Source: SbD1 sp039679945
GTDB taxonomy: Bacteria > Desulfobacterota > Syntrophobacteria > Syntrophobacterales > Syntrophobacteraceae
Assembly (NCBI GenBank): GCA_039679945.1
Contig: JBDKTY010000241.1
Span: forward strand, 44,738-108,737
Length of the DNA stretch: 64,000 nucleotides
Direction of reading: 5' to 3'
The notes beneath the pieces were generated by a model, which had not been told where the DNA came from, made no database searches, and saw only the letters and a list, made by a program, of their open reading frames with translations. Shown here piece after piece: positions 34,825 to 46,634 of this stretch (its first letter is position 1; every line of letters begins with the position of its first letter). Made by a program: the position numbers and the translations under genes.

Positions 34825-37800
34825 ATGGGAGTTACACGTCGTGAGTTCCTTTTCATCGGTGGTACTATCGGAGCCGGTCTCGCGCTGTCAACGCTCGGGG
34901 TCGACATGGGTCCGGTAGTATCCTATGCGGAGGAACTCAGCAAGATCGAAAGGGTAAAGAGCGCGAAACAGACCTACTCTCTTTGTTATTACTGTTCGGT
35001 TACATGCGGCCTGCTCTGCAGCACCGACCCAAAAACCGGTAAGGTCATCAACATCGAAGGCGATCCGGACCATCCCATCAGCGAGGGGGCGCTATGCGCG
35101 AAGGGCGCGGCAAGCCTCCAGATGTCGGCCCGCAATGAACATCGTTTGACCAAGGTCCTCTATCGCAGGCCCGGGGGGGACAAGTGGGAACCGAAGACAC
35201 TGGATTGGGCCCTGACCCAGATCGCGATGAAGATCAAAGCAACGCGCGACAAGAACTTCATCGTCAAGAACGCGAAGGGGCAGGTGGTCAACCGAACTGA
35301 AGCCATGGCCCACATGGGCAGCTCCAAGCTGGACAATGAAGAGTGCTGGCTGGTCACGACGATGATGAGGTCGCTGGGCCTGGTTCAACTCGATCATCAG
35401 GCCAGGGTCTGACACGGCCCCAGCGTAGCGGCTCTGGGAGAGTCGTTCGGCCGTGGTTCCATGACCAATCATTACATCGATATCAGAAATGCGGACGTTA
35501 TCCTGATTATGGGCAGCAATGCCGCGGAGATGCATCCCATTTCCTTCAAGTGGGTGTTGCGGGCCAGGGAAACCAGGGGGGCGAAGATCATCCATGTGGA
35601 TCCGCGCTTTACCAGGACTTCGGCCCAGGCGGATTATTACGTCCCCTTGCGATCGGGCACCGACATCGCCTTCCTCGGCGGTATGATCAAGTATATTCTC
35701 GATAACAAGAAATACTTCGAGGAATATGTAAGAGACTACACCAACGCTTCCTTTATCATCGACGATAAGTTCAGTTTCAACGACGGCCTGTTCTCGGGCT
35801 ATGACCCCGCCACGAGAAAGTACGACAAGTCGACGTGGACGATAAAACTCGACGACAAGGGCATCCCGCAAAAGGACCCGACTTTCGAGAATCCGCGGTG
35901 TGTCCTGCAAATGCTGAAGGCCCATTACTCCCGCTACGACCTCGAAAAGGTCTCGTCGATCACCGGTACTCCGGTGGAGGACCTCAAGACAGTCTATGAA
36001 CTGTACGCTTCGACGGGAGTCAGGGACAAAGCCGGTACGGAACTCTACGCCCTGGGCTGGACGCAACACACGGTCGGCGTGCAAAACATCCGGGCCATGG
36101 CCATCATTCAGCTCCTGCTGGGTAACATGGGGATCGCCGGAGGGGGCATCAACGCGTTGCGCGGCGAGCCTAACGTCCAGGGATCGACCGACCAGGCCAT
36201 CCTCTCCCACATTCTTCCGGGCTATCTGAAGGCTCCGGTAGCTTCTCTGGCCACCCTGGAAGAATACTTGAAGAAGAACACACCCAAAACCAATGAACCC
36301 CAGTCGGCAAACTGGTATCAGAATACTCCGAAGTACATGGTGAGCCTTCTCAAAGCCTGGTACGGCGACAAGGCCACCAAGGAGAACGATTTCGGCTATG
36401 CCTATGTGCCCAAACTCGATGATGGACAGGATGCCACGCTCCTGAACATGATCGACAAGATGTACGAAGGCAAGGTCAAAGGCTTCACCTGCATCGGCCA
36501 GGATCCGGCCTGCAGTCTTCCCAATGCGAATAAGGTGCGGGAAGCCTTCACCAAGTTGGACTGGATGGTCCACATGAACATTTTCGACAATGAGACCGCC
36601 TCCTTCTGGAAGGGGCCGGGGATGAACCCGAAGAAGATCAAAACAGAGGTCTTCCTGATCCCGGTCGCCGCCAATATGGAAAAGGAAGGCAGCATGAGCA
36701 ACAGCGGGCGCATGCTGCAGTGGAAATACGTGGCGGAGAAACCACCGGGAGATGCTCTTTCCACGGGCGATGTCCTCATTCGGCTGATGGCGAAACTGAA
36801 GGATATGTACAAGAAGAACAAGGGGACTTTTCCCGACCCCATCCTCAATGTGGTCTACAACTACACGGACCAGAAAGGGATGTTTGATGCAACCGCCGTC
36901 GCCAAGGTGATGAACGGCTATTTTCTCGAGGACGTCACAATCGGCGACAAGACCTATAAGAAGGGGCAGTGCGTTCCCGGTTTTGCCAACCTACAGGCCG
37001 ACGGCAAGACCTCCTGCGGGATCTGGATCCATTCGGGAAGCTTTACCGCGGACGGCACAAACCTCATTGCCCGCAGGAAAAAGGATGATCCCACGGGGCT
37101 GGGTCTCTACCCGGAATGGGCCTGGGTCTGGCCGGTGAACCGCCGCATCCTCTACAACCGGGCATCGGTGGACAAAGATGGACAGCCCTTCGACCCCAGC
37201 CGGGCGATCCTCAAATGGGTGGACGGGAAATGGGTGGGCGATGTTCCTGACGGGCCATGGCCGCCTCTGAGCGATAAGGAGAAAGGCAAACTGCCGTTCA
37301 TCATGAAGCCCGACGGCGTTGCCTCCCTGTTCGGCCCGGGGCTGGTGGAAGGACCTTTTCCCGAGCATTATGAACCGCTTGAGGGGCCGCTGTCGAAGAA
37401 CCTGATGTCTTCACAGCTGAGCAATCCGGCGATGAAGATCTTCCAGAAGAAATGCGACGTCTATTCCGGCTGCGATCCCAACTTTCCTTTTGTCTGTACT
37501 ACCTATTCCTCCACGGAGCACTGGTGCACCGGAGCCGAGACAAGATGGCAGTCATGGCTCACGGAAGCCCAGCCAGAGGCCTATGTGGAAATCAGCAAGG
37601 AACTGGCTGAACTCCGCGGCATCAAGAACGGAGAAAAGGTCAGGGTGCAATCACCACGCGGCAAGGTCGAATGCGTGGCCATGGTCACAACCCGGTTCCG
37701 TCCCTTCAAAATTGGAGGCAATACGGTGCATCAGGTGGGGATGACCTTCAACTATGGCTGGCTCTTCCCCAAGGATTGCGGCGACAGCGCCAACCTGTTG

Positions 37801-37875
37801 ACCCCGACAGCCGGTGATGCCAACACCATGACCCCGGAATACAAAGCCTTCATGGTCAACGTGACGAAGGTGTAG
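34825..37875 (+). CDS. fdhA: Periplasmic formate dehydrogenase, selenocysteine catalytic subunit
   Basis: A 1016-residue protein reading an in-frame UGA at 35410-35412 (codon 196) as selenocysteine in ARV-U-HGPSVAALGESFGRG, the FdnG-type active-site context. The N-terminus has a Tat signal (TRREFLFIGG) so it is exported. A [4Fe-4S] site CYYCSVTCGLLC and EGALCAKG precede the Mo/W-bis-MGD domains. The C-terminal domain carries GNTVHQVGMTFNYGW near its end. It oxidises formate or reduces CO2 in the periplasm. FdhB follows 12 bases downstream; no membrane gamma subunit is adjacent, so the enzyme resembles soluble FdhAB of sulfate reducers and syntrophs. Split into two ORFs by standard gene callers. 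Confidence 0.95.
35410..35440 (+). promoter_or_regulatory. UGA selenocysteine codon and candidate SECIS hairpin (periplasmic FdhA)
   Basis: The UGA (35410-35412) is followed by CCCAG (35419-35423) pairing with CUGGG (35434-35438) around a 10-base loop starting CGU. Distance and size fit bacterial SECIS elements, which lie just inside the coding region; the loop is less like E. coli fdhF than the other SECIS here. Confidence 0.65.
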
Positions 37876-37887
37876 GAGGAGTAAGAC

Positions 37888-38541
37888 ATGGCAAAAGGAA
37901 AATCCATAATGATTGATACCTCCAGGTGCACGGCCTGCCGAGGCTGCCAGGTTGCCTGCAAGCAATGGAACGGTCTGCCCGGCACAAAAACCAAGCAGGT
38001 CGGGACTTATCAGAATCCACAGGACCTGTCGGCTCAAACCTGGAAACTGGTCCGCTTCGCCGAAGGAATCAAGGAAAACGGCAAACCCTACTGGTATTTT
38101 TTCTCCGACCAGTGCCGCCACTGCCTGGAACCCCCCTGCGCCGACTCCATCGGGGGCTATGCGCCGGACGGAGTGGTCAAGGATGAAAAGACCGGGGCGG
38201 TTGTTTTTACGAAGAAATCCAAGGAGGCGCCGCTCGACGAAGTCCGTGAGGCGTGTCCCTACAACATCCCGCGTCAGGATGAAAAAACGAAGGAATTCGC
38301 GAAATGCACCATGTGCCTGGACAGGATAAGCAACAACAAGATTCCGGCCTGTGTGCAGAGTTGCCCCACGGGCGCGCTGGTGTTCGGGGAGCGGGACAAT
38401 ATCATGGGGGCTGTCAAAAGCCGGGTCGAAGAGTTGAAGAAGACCTATCCGAAGGCCCAGGCACTCAATCCCGATGAAGTCCGTGTAATTTACATTGTGA
38501 CGGACGACCCGAAGAAGTATCATAAGAACGCCGTGGCATAA
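37888..38541 (+). CDS. fdhB: Formate dehydrogenase iron-sulfur (beta) subunit
   Basis: A 217-residue ferredoxin-type subunit with four [4Fe-4S] sets: CTACRGCQVACKQW at the N-terminus, CRHCLEPPCADS, CPYNIP with the paired CTMCLDRI, and CVQSCPTGAL. It has no signal peptide and no C-terminal membrane helix, so it is probably exported with FdhA by the latter's Tat signal and stays soluble. Strong AGGAGG precedes the ATG. It passes electrons from FdhA to a periplasmic acceptor such as a c-type cytochrome; no cytochrome gene is adjacent. Confidence 0.95.
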   Translation: MAKGKSIMIDTSRCTACRGCQVACKQWNGLPGTKTKQVGTYQNPQDLSAQTWKLVRFAEGIKENGKPYWYFFSDQCRHCLEPPCADSIGGYAPDGVVKDEKTGAVVFTKKSKEAPLDEVREACPYNIPRQDEKTKEFAKCTMCLDRISNNKIPACVQSCPTGALVFGERDNIMGAVKSRVEELKKTYPKAQALNPDEVRVIYIVTDDPKKYHKNAVA

Positions 38542-38623
38542 TGGCGGAGGCATAATCCGGTCCGGGAGCAGGCAAGCGCCGAACCGCCCGTCGTGCTCGC
38601 TCGCATGCTCTTCGGGCCTTTAA

Positions 38624-38661
38624 GGGGTGTTCTCCCCGCTCGCGGGGGAACACCCCCTTTT
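38624..38661 (+). terminator. Intrinsic terminator after fdhAB
   Basis: GGGGTGTTCTCCC (38624-38636) pairs with GGGGGAACACCCC (38644-38656) with one U-G pair and a short loop, followed by TTTT at 38658-38661. It lies between fdhB and fdhE, so fdhE needs read-through or its own promoter. Confidence 0.75.
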
Positions 38662-38792
38662 GTATCCTCCCGTTCCTCACGGGCGGGAAATATGCTGCTG
38701 AGTGTTTTCGGAAATCGAAAGCAAGCTGTTGTTCCATCCACCTCCGCCGGGTTTCATGACCACCCGCTGAATCAGGAAGGAGTCACCCTCAC

Positions 38793-39722
38793 ATGGCTGA
38801 TGAATCCAGGCAGGAAGACGCCGCGGAACGGATTTCCGCCGCATTGCACAAAACCGGCGAAGAAAGAGGCTACCTTGCGCATGTGGTGGAGGCGTTCGCC
38901 CGGATAATGGTGGAGCAGGCGCGGTGGAAAGCCGAGCTTACCGCTTCGGAGTGTGAAGGAACAGCGGATTTTGATCCGCAAAGATTCGCAAAAGGAATCC
39001 CCGTTTCCGACAGGGAGCGACTGATCCGGCTCGGCCCATTGTGGCGCGTCGCGGCTGACCGGCTCATTACTCCTCTGGAGGAAGGATTTCCGAAGATCGG
39101 CACTGAACTCGCTCGAACCGGGTCATGCATACGGGAGGGGAGTTTTTCCCCCGACCAGTTCCTGAGTGCCGCATTCGCCGCGCGGGGCGACGAGGCTGGT
39201 GAGATCGCGGCGAAGATCGGTCTTGAACCGGACCTGCTGATATTTGTATTGGCCCAGATTGCCAAACCGGTGGTGGAGAAACGCGCGGAGAGCCTCCAGT
39301 CCTTAATCGGCGGTGTTACCTGGGACAGGGGGTACTGCCCCATATGCGGCTCATTTCCCGAATTGAGCCTGCTGCGTGAGAAGGAAGGACGCCGCTGGCT
39401 CCGATGCGGCTTCTGCGCAAGCCAATGGCGCTTTCACAGGGGCGCCTGTCCATTCTGCGACTCCCGCGATTCGGGCGATATAGAGATATTTTTCGTGGAG
39501 GGAAGCGAGCACGAACGTGTCGAGGTCTGCCACAAGTGCAAGAGGTACGTCAAGGGTATCGACACGCGAAACCTCGCCGAGGAAGTGGTCCGGGAAGTGA
39601 TGGATATCGGGCTCATGCACCTGGATGCCATCGCCCAGGAGAAGGGTTTTCAGCCCATGAAGGGGATCGGGTGGAACAATCCCGGCAGCGGGGAGGCTCC
39701 TGGCTCAAATGCCGGCCAATAA
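38793..39722 (+). CDS. fdhE: Formate dehydrogenase assembly protein FdhE
   Basis: A 309-residue FdhE, a rubredoxin-like zinc/iron protein needed for active exported formate dehydrogenase. The C-terminal half holds the cysteine pairs CPICGS, CGFCASQW, CPFCDS and CHKCKRY. The helical N-terminal ~170 residues match the family's substrate-binding domain. It lies 250 bases after fdhB, beyond a terminator, in the same direction, and supports assembly of the Tat-exported enzyme in the cytoplasm before export. ATG 38793 follows a run with AGGAAGGAG. Confidence 0.93.
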   Translation: MADESRQEDAAERISAALHKTGEERGYLAHVVEAFARIMVEQARWKAELTASECEGTADFDPQRFAKGIPVSDRERLIRLGPLWRVAADRLITPLEEGFPKIGTELARTGSCIREGSFSPDQFLSAAFAARGDEAGEIAAKIGLEPDLLIFVLAQIAKPVVEKRAESLQSLIGGVTWDRGYCPICGSFPELSLLREKEGRRWLRCGFCASQWRFHRGACPFCDSRDSGDIEIFFVEGSEHERVEVCHKCKRYVKGIDTRNLAEEVVREVMDIGLMHLDAIAQEKGFQPMKGIGWNNPGSGEAPGSNAGQ

Positions 39723-40016
39723 GCGACCCGTCCATACTTCCGCGCATCTCAGGAAACGGCTTTTCCCCCTGGGTATCGGGTAATGTTCGCCCCCTAATCC
39801 CGGGGTAAGGATTACCGGGCATGCGAGGCGATATTACAACACCGCATTAACTCTCGAGCATTTTGAGGACGGTTGTCCGGAAAGCGAAGGGATATTACGT
39901 ACCGCATAGCGCCGAGACACGGCCTCGACCGGGGCATCCGGCGGCGACGGGATGCGCTCCCGGCTGGCGACAGGCCCTGACCTCAACCGGCGTTTGAGGC
40001 CACCTCATCCGGAAGG

Positions 40017-41852
<1,836 letters not shown>

Positions 41853-41877
41853 TCAACCCTCTTATACGGCAGGCGCA

Positions 41878-42555
41878 TCAAGCCCGCGGTTTCTCCCAGC
41901 GGGCGACGATGAATGCACCGGTATCGAGGCCGCGGACTTCTCCCGCCTGTTCAATCTCCATGGCCCGCTCCGGATCGTCATGCTTCTGAAAGTGGATGGC
42001 GGTACCGACCGAGCATGGCAGGGGCAGAAGGCCGCCCATCTCGGCGGGCGACCTGAAACGGGCATGCTCGAAGATGGCGTGCCCCTGCTGGGCCGCGGCC
42101 TTCCTCCGGACAGCCCAGGGGCTCAGACTGTTGAGGCTCGCCACGACGACGAGCCCTCCGGGCCTGGTGACCCGCAAAAGTTCGGCCACGCCTTCACGGG
42201 CGTCCTCAATGAACTCGATTGCGGTCACCGATACCGTTTTGTCGAAGGACTCATCCGCGAAAGGAAGATTTCGAATATCTCCCTGGACCATGCGGAAGGG
42301 CCGGCCGGCCGCCTTCTTTCCCGCCCGCCGCAACATGGGAAGAGACAGCTCGAGCCCGGTGACCCGCGAGCCGCATTCCAGGAAATCCATGGTAAAGACC
42401 CCCGTGCCGCACCCCGCGTCCAGGATGCTTTCTCCCTCGAGGGGCCGCGCCATTGCGAGAAAAAGGCGGCTTTCATACTCCCTCACAAGTCTGCCTATGG
42501 GAGTCTCGAACCATTGATCATATTTTTCCGACCATTCATCGAATATTTCCGCCAT
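41878..42555 (-). CDS. SAM-dependent methyltransferase (class I, type 11)
   Basis: A 225-residue soluble protein with a Rossmann methyltransferase core: motif I ILDAGCGTGVFT near residue 43, acidic loop GLELSLPML, MVQGDIRNLPFADESFD, then LLRVTRPGGLVVVASLN. The N-terminal WSEKYDQWFETPIGRLVREY resembles small-molecule methyltransferases. Substrate unknown. ATG 42555 is chosen because GGAG lies seven bases before it. It is upstream of the ABC-F gene by 25 bases on the same strand, so the two probably share an mRNA. Confidence 0.88.
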   Translation of the reverse strand: MAEIFDEWSEKYDQWFETPIGRLVREYESRLFLAMARPLEGESILDAGCGTGVFTMDFLECGSRVTGLELSLPMLRRAGKKAAGRPFRMVQGDIRNLPFADESFDKTVSVTAIEFIEDAREGVAELLRVTRPGGLVVVASLNSLSPWAVRRKAAAQQGHAIFEHARFRSPAEMGGLLPLPCSVGTAIHFQKHDDPERAMEIEQAGEVRGLDTGAFIVARWEKPRA

Positions 42556-42854
42556 GTGATCACTCCGGAAAAGCATGTTGAGTTAAATATAATAAGCCAA
42601 CAGCCATGCATACCAGGACTTATACCAAATGCGGGCTACGTTCAAGATGGCATCGGAGGAATACTGTTTGAAAGCGTGGAGAACGGCGCCCTCGCGCGCG
42701 GTTTGCTTCGGCGTCGCGGCGGCACCCCATGTGTGTGGTCAAACCCCTGGAAGGTGCAGGAAAAATCTCATTTCCGCGCTCTTTTCGAGCTTGGGAAATA
42801 CCACCTTGGACACAGATTCGTATTACTTCTTTCGGCGTGAAAGGTCATTTCCGG

Positions 42855-43703
42855 CTATTGGTTTCGAACGGTCCGGACAGCGCGCGCCAATTCCTCGACA
42901 GACTGCATGGCGCCCTCGAAATCATAACTCGCGAGGCTGGCGGAAATACTGTCCAGGTGCGTATTCCAGTCGTTCCCCGCGAGGATGGCGGCGAGCGAGG
43001 CCAGGGATTCCCGCGACCCGACGGGATCGTGTTCCTGAATACAATCGCTGAGTTTGTTCAATGCAGGCGCCAGTCTGGATTCGTCCACACCGAAATCCGA
43101 GGGGCAGCCTGCCTCGGTCCGCAACGCGCGTGAATCGCCTTCTATTTCGCCCGCCGCCTCGGGGGATGGCCTTTTCGACTCCAGAATGCACCGCGCCGCG
43201 TCCATTGCCGTATTCAGCTCGATGTTCAGCCTCGCGACGAAAGGATCGAGTCCGGACATCCGCCCCTCGCGCATTGCCACTTCCAGGTCACGAGCCGCCT
43301 CATGGAGGGCTTTGGCGGAAATATTCCCCGCGACACTTTTCAACGTATGGGCGCTCCGCAGTGCATCCTGTTCCTTGCCTTCCGCGAGCAATTCCTCAAT
43401 TTCCGGGACCGCATCACTATAAATTTCCACAAACTTGGCTAACAGGTCAAGCAGGAGAGGTTCATTGCCTGCGAGCCTCATCAGTGCGTCATCCATGTCG
43501 AAAGTCGGCAAGATCCGGGTTGACGGAGCGGGGTTCACCCCTGTTGCGCCATTGTTCGCGTTCTCATGGGGGTCGCGCCCTTTTCCTGAAACCCCGACGA
43601 CCGACCCGAGCCACCCGCGAAGGGTCGCGAGACCGCTGGGGACCGCAATTCCCTCTGTTGCCGCTTCGGCATGGTTTCTGATTTCTTTTTTCGGCGCCTT
43701 CAC
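42855..43703 (-). CDS. Histidine phosphotransfer (Hpt) protein
   Basis: A 282-residue protein from GTG 43703, chosen because GAGGGAAAA sits just upstream; an ATG at 43805 in frame would overlap the preceding gene by 41 bases. Residues ~75-165 form an Hpt four-helix bundle with the phospho-acceptor histidine in RSAHTLKSVAGNISA. The N-terminal stretch IAVPSGLATLRGWLG resembles the linker before Hpt in large hybrid kinases. The C-terminal ~100 residues are helical and unassigned. It is the last gene of a four-gene signalling operon and may relay phosphate between the split kinase and the two regulators. Confidence 0.75.
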   Translation of the reverse strand: MKAPKKEIRNHAEAATEGIAVPSGLATLRGWLGSVVGVSGKGRDPHENANNGATGVNPAPSTRILPTFDMDDALMRLAGNEPLLLDLLAKFVEIYSDAVPEIEELLAEGKEQDALRSAHTLKSVAGNISAKALHEAARDLEVAMREGRMSGLDPFVARLNIELNTAMDAARCILESKRPSPEAAGEIEGDSRALRTEAGCPSDFGVDESRLAPALNKLSDCIQEHDPVGSRESLASLAAILAGNDWNTHLDSISASLASYDFEGAMQSVEELARAVRTVRNQ

Positions 43704-43764
43704 TTTTCCCTCATATGTGGAGATTTCGGTGTTAGAGCATGTCGGCTGAAATTGCCAATGCCAA

Positions 43765-44922
43765 TTATCCGACTTGATGCACCGAGTCATCATCGTCATC
43801 AGCAAATTGATCTTTTATGACCAGCAATCCGGGCAAAGCTTTAAAAAAGCACTCCACGATCCTCGGATCAAACGCAACCCCCTTGCCTTGCCTGATCAAG
43901 TCAAGCGCATCCTCCAAAGGCCACGATTCCTTGTAAGGCCGTTTGGAAGTCAGTGCGTCAAACACATCGCAGATCGTGACAATCCGCCCCGCGAGCGGGA
44001 TTTGATATTGAGAGAGTCCTTGTGGATATCCGGAACCGTCCCATTTTTCATGATGAGTCAGGGCGATGATCTGTCCCATTTTGATCAGCAGGGAGTTATG
44101 TCCCGCGAGGATTTTAGACCCCATCGTGGTATGGCTTTTCATAATCTCCCACTCAGCCGGATCAAGACCGGAGGGCTTGAGCAGGATGTGGTCGGGGATT
44201 CCGATTTTGCCGATATCGTGCAGCGGGCTCGCGTTAAAAATCAGTTCGACGGTTTCATCATCGCAATCCATGGCGGTCGCCACGCAGCGGCTGTAGTTGC
44301 TCATCCTCTTGATGTGCAGGCCCGTATCGTTGTCGCGATACTCCGCCGCGCGAGACAGGCGGTAGATGATCTCGAGCTGTGTCTCCCGTACTGCCTTGGT
44401 GCGCTCCCTGACCTGCGTGTCAAGAATCTGATTCTGATTGGCCAAAGCCTGCATTGCGCGCTTCAGAGAAAGGTGCGTCCGGACCCTGGCTTTCACTTCC
44501 ACGATCTGGAAGGGCTTCGTGATGTAATCCACCGCGCCGAGTCCAAATCCCTTGGATTTATCGCCAATCTCGCTCATCGCGGTTATGAAGATCACGGGAA
44601 TGGACCTGGTCGTCTCATCGGCCTTAAGCCTGGAACAGACTTCATAACCATCCATCCCGGGCATCATGATATCGAGCAGGATAAGATCGGGGGGAGTGCT
44701 TTCGACCTGAGCCAGGGCAGCCGAACCGCTGGTAGCCACGCTAATTTTGTATTCGTCCCGCAGTGCCGCCACCATGATATCCAGATTGGTTTTGGTATCA
44801 TCGACGAGAAGAACCCTGCAATTAGAAAGATTAGGCTGCATTTTGGCTATTGGCTCCGAATCACTGGAAAGGGAAGCGCCCCTGGCAGTTGCTGATGCAC
44901 GGTTGTGCAGATTTGCCTTCAA
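43765..44922 (-). CDS. Response regulator with HD-GYP cyclic-di-GMP phosphodiesterase domain
   Basis: A 385-residue RpfG-like protein. The receiver domain (about 35-155) has LLVDD, acceptor Asp in ILLDIMMPGMDGYEV and KPF. A linker helix (ERTKAVRETQLEIIYRLSRA) joins to the HD-GYP domain with NASPLHDIGKIGIPDHIL, HTTMGSKIL, HHEKWDGSGYP and ICDVFDALTSKRPYK. All metal-ligand motifs are intact, so it should hydrolyse cyclic di-GMP when phosphorylated. It ends in an acidic DDDDD tail. It sits 12 bases after the small response regulator gene. Confidence 0.92.
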   Translation of the reverse strand: MKANLHNRASATARGASLSSDSEPIAKMQPNLSNCRVLLVDDTKTNLDIMVAALRDEYKISVATSGSAALAQVESTPPDLILLDIMMPGMDGYEVCSRLKADETTRSIPVIFITAMSEIGDKSKGFGLGAVDYITKPFQIVEVKARVRTHLSLKRAMQALANQNQILDTQVRERTKAVRETQLEIIYRLSRAAEYRDNDTGLHIKRMSNYSRCVATAMDCDDETVELIFNASPLHDIGKIGIPDHILLKPSGLDPAEWEIMKSHTTMGSKILAGHNSLLIKMGQIIALTHHEKWDGSGYPQGLSQYQIPLAGRIVTICDVFDALTSKRPYKESWPLEDALDLIRQGKGVAFDPRIVECFFKALPGLLVIKDQFADDDDDSVHQVG

Positions 44923-44934
44923 GATGATCTGGGA

Positions 44935-45453
44935 TTAATCCACGTTCTCGGGTCCGTCCGACTTACCGGCCGCATCCCCATCCGGTTCCTGGTGCTTCGC
45001 CTGTTCCGCGCGCGCATGAAAGGCCTGGAGCCGGCCTATCGCCTGCAGCGCCCTCTCGCTATTGACCTTTTGAAAATAGCCCAGGACCTTTCCGGCTATC
45101 TCCCTGTGTGAAAACGGCTTTACCAGGTACCCCTGAATCCCCAGTTGCACGCAATCGAGCACGGCATCTCTGCCCGACAGGGAAGTCGCCATGATGATCG
45201 AGGTCTCCGTATCGTTCATCTCCTCGCGAATCGCCTTCAGAACCGCATACCCGCTGATCCCGGGCAACATAATGTCCAGAATGAGTATCTCCGGTTTCCA
45301 TTCCTTGAACGATTCCAGTACCTCGTCACCGCTGGTTACCGTGAATCTTTCAAAAACCTCATCGGGCAGACCTACCTGGTATATCAGGGATACATGCCTG
45401 TCATCTTCCGCAATCATTATTCTAATTCTTTTGTATCCTGATTGCCCTTCCAT
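44935..45453 (-). CDS. Single-domain response regulator
   Basis: A 172-residue CheY-like protein: MIAEDD near the N-terminus, phospho-acceptor Asp in ILILDIMLPGISGY, Thr/Ser in MATSLSGRD and Lys in YLVKPFSHRE. No DNA-binding or enzyme domain follows; the last ~50 residues are polar and probably disordered. Strong GAGGTGAGG precedes the ATG. In this operon it could be an intermediate in a phosphorelay with the Hpt protein. Confidence 0.9.
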   Translation of the reverse strand: MEGQSGYKRIRIMIAEDDRHVSLIYQVGLPDEVFERFTVTSGDEVLESFKEWKPEILILDIMLPGISGYAVLKAIREEMNDTETSIIMATSLSGRDAVLDCVQLGIQGYLVKPFSHREIAGKVLGYFQKVNSERALQAIGRLQAFHARAEQAKHQEPDGDAAGKSDGPENVD

Positions 45454-45525
45454 TTCCTCACCTCTTGCGATCTGTCTTATTCCACCTGCCCGGTGTTTGG
45501 CGATTCATCCCGCTGACGTCTCGGG

Positions 45526-46281
45526 TTACAGTTCTCCAACCTCATTTTTGTCGAGCCCCAAAAGATCATTTATCAAGGAGAGCAGGTGGCGGGCGCTTTG
45601 TACCACCTCGCCGAGGTACTTTTCCTGCGGATCGGTGAGATCACCGAACTGCCTGTCCAGGATCAATTCAGATAACCCGAGAATAGCATTGAGGGGAGTT
45701 CTGAGTTCATGCCCCAGGTTTGCCCGTGGCCCATTTCTCATCCGACACGATGCCAGGGAATCACGAACCGATTGCCGCGCTTCCAGGAGGGCGCCCCGCA
45801 ACTGCCCGTTCAAAATCTTTAACTCGCGGTTTTCGGCGGTAAGTTTCCCCTCGACCTTTTTGCGCTCTGAAATATCGACATAGTATTCCAGAAGGTGAGG
45901 CCGCCCCTTCAAGACCAGGGGCACGGTGGAGTTCAGGACCGTCACGGACGGGCCGAATGCGGGAGTCGTGTTTTGCTCGGCATATACGGAATTGCCGCCA
46001 GTTCCAGTTCGCGGCGATTCTTCCACCTCGGCCGGAAAGATAAAATCCTCGCATTGCCGCCCGATGATTTCCTCTTTTGCCCCGCCGATCAGGCTCGCGG
46101 CCGCGGTGTTGAGATCCGCTATGATGCGCGTTTCGGCATCCACCAGTATGATGGCCATTGGCGCCTCTTCAAAGAGAGCGCATGCGAATTCGTCCTTCTC
46201 CCGCGACCGGTTAAAGGTGTCAGGGTAGAAAAGGCCGATGGCCTCGAATACTCCAGGCGTACCGTTCGGTAAGAGAGTCAA
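45526..46281 (-). CDS. PAS-HisKA protein lacking the ATPase domain (truncated histidine kinase)
   Basis: A 251-residue protein with a PAS domain (about 20-145, with ALFEEAPMAIILVDAETRII and the PAC end YYVDISERKKVEGKL), a short coiled coil, then a HisKA domain with H-box LGHELRTPLNAILGLSELI. It stops at LLGLDKNEVGEL, exactly where the HATPase linker normally begins. I see no HATPase in the 72 bases before the next gene or in other frames. A dimerising phospho-acceptor without its own ATPase must be phosphorylated in trans, or the gene is decayed. TTG 46281 (with AAGGAAAGG upstream) fits better than ATG 46368, which lies in a poly-C region. Confidence 0.75.
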   Translation of the reverse strand: MTLLPNGTPGVFEAIGLFYPDTFNRSREKDEFACALFEEAPMAIILVDAETRIIADLNTAAASLIGGAKEEIIGRQCEDFIFPAEVEESPRTGTGGNSVYAEQNTTPAFGPSVTVLNSTVPLVLKGRPHLLEYYVDISERKKVEGKLTAENRELKILNGQLRGALLEARQSVRDSLASCRMRNGPRANLGHELRTPLNAILGLSELILDRQFGDLTDPQEKYLGEVVQSARHLLSLINDLLGLDKNEVGEL

Positions 46282-46634
46282 TTCGCCTTTCCTTCGCAAA
46301 ACCCGAGAGTTGCGCGGTCTTCCCCCCCCCCGCACCCGCGTGGCGGGCGCAAAGAAGAGGGGGGACAATGGCTCGATTCTGTAATTACCGCACTGTGATT
46401 ATTAAGATCGGCGATTGGTTCTCATCGGTTGAGCGAAATATCAAGATGCCAACTGCATAAAAGCAAAGGCGCCCGGCTCCGATTCCTACGTTTATCTCGA
46501 CCCATTCCTATCCGGTCGCGAATATGATAAAAGCTCTCGCGCAACTATGCAGATTATCTTGTGGAAAGCGAACGGGGGACGTGATTACGGCGCAACAAGC
46601 CTCCGGTTTCTTCGAAAAGGGCGGATAAATCCCG

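Noticed and set aside
35092..36573. 493-residue antisense ORF over the periplasmic fdhA
   Set aside because: Shadow of a clear selenoprotein gene in high-GC sequence; no ribosome site or recognisable domain.
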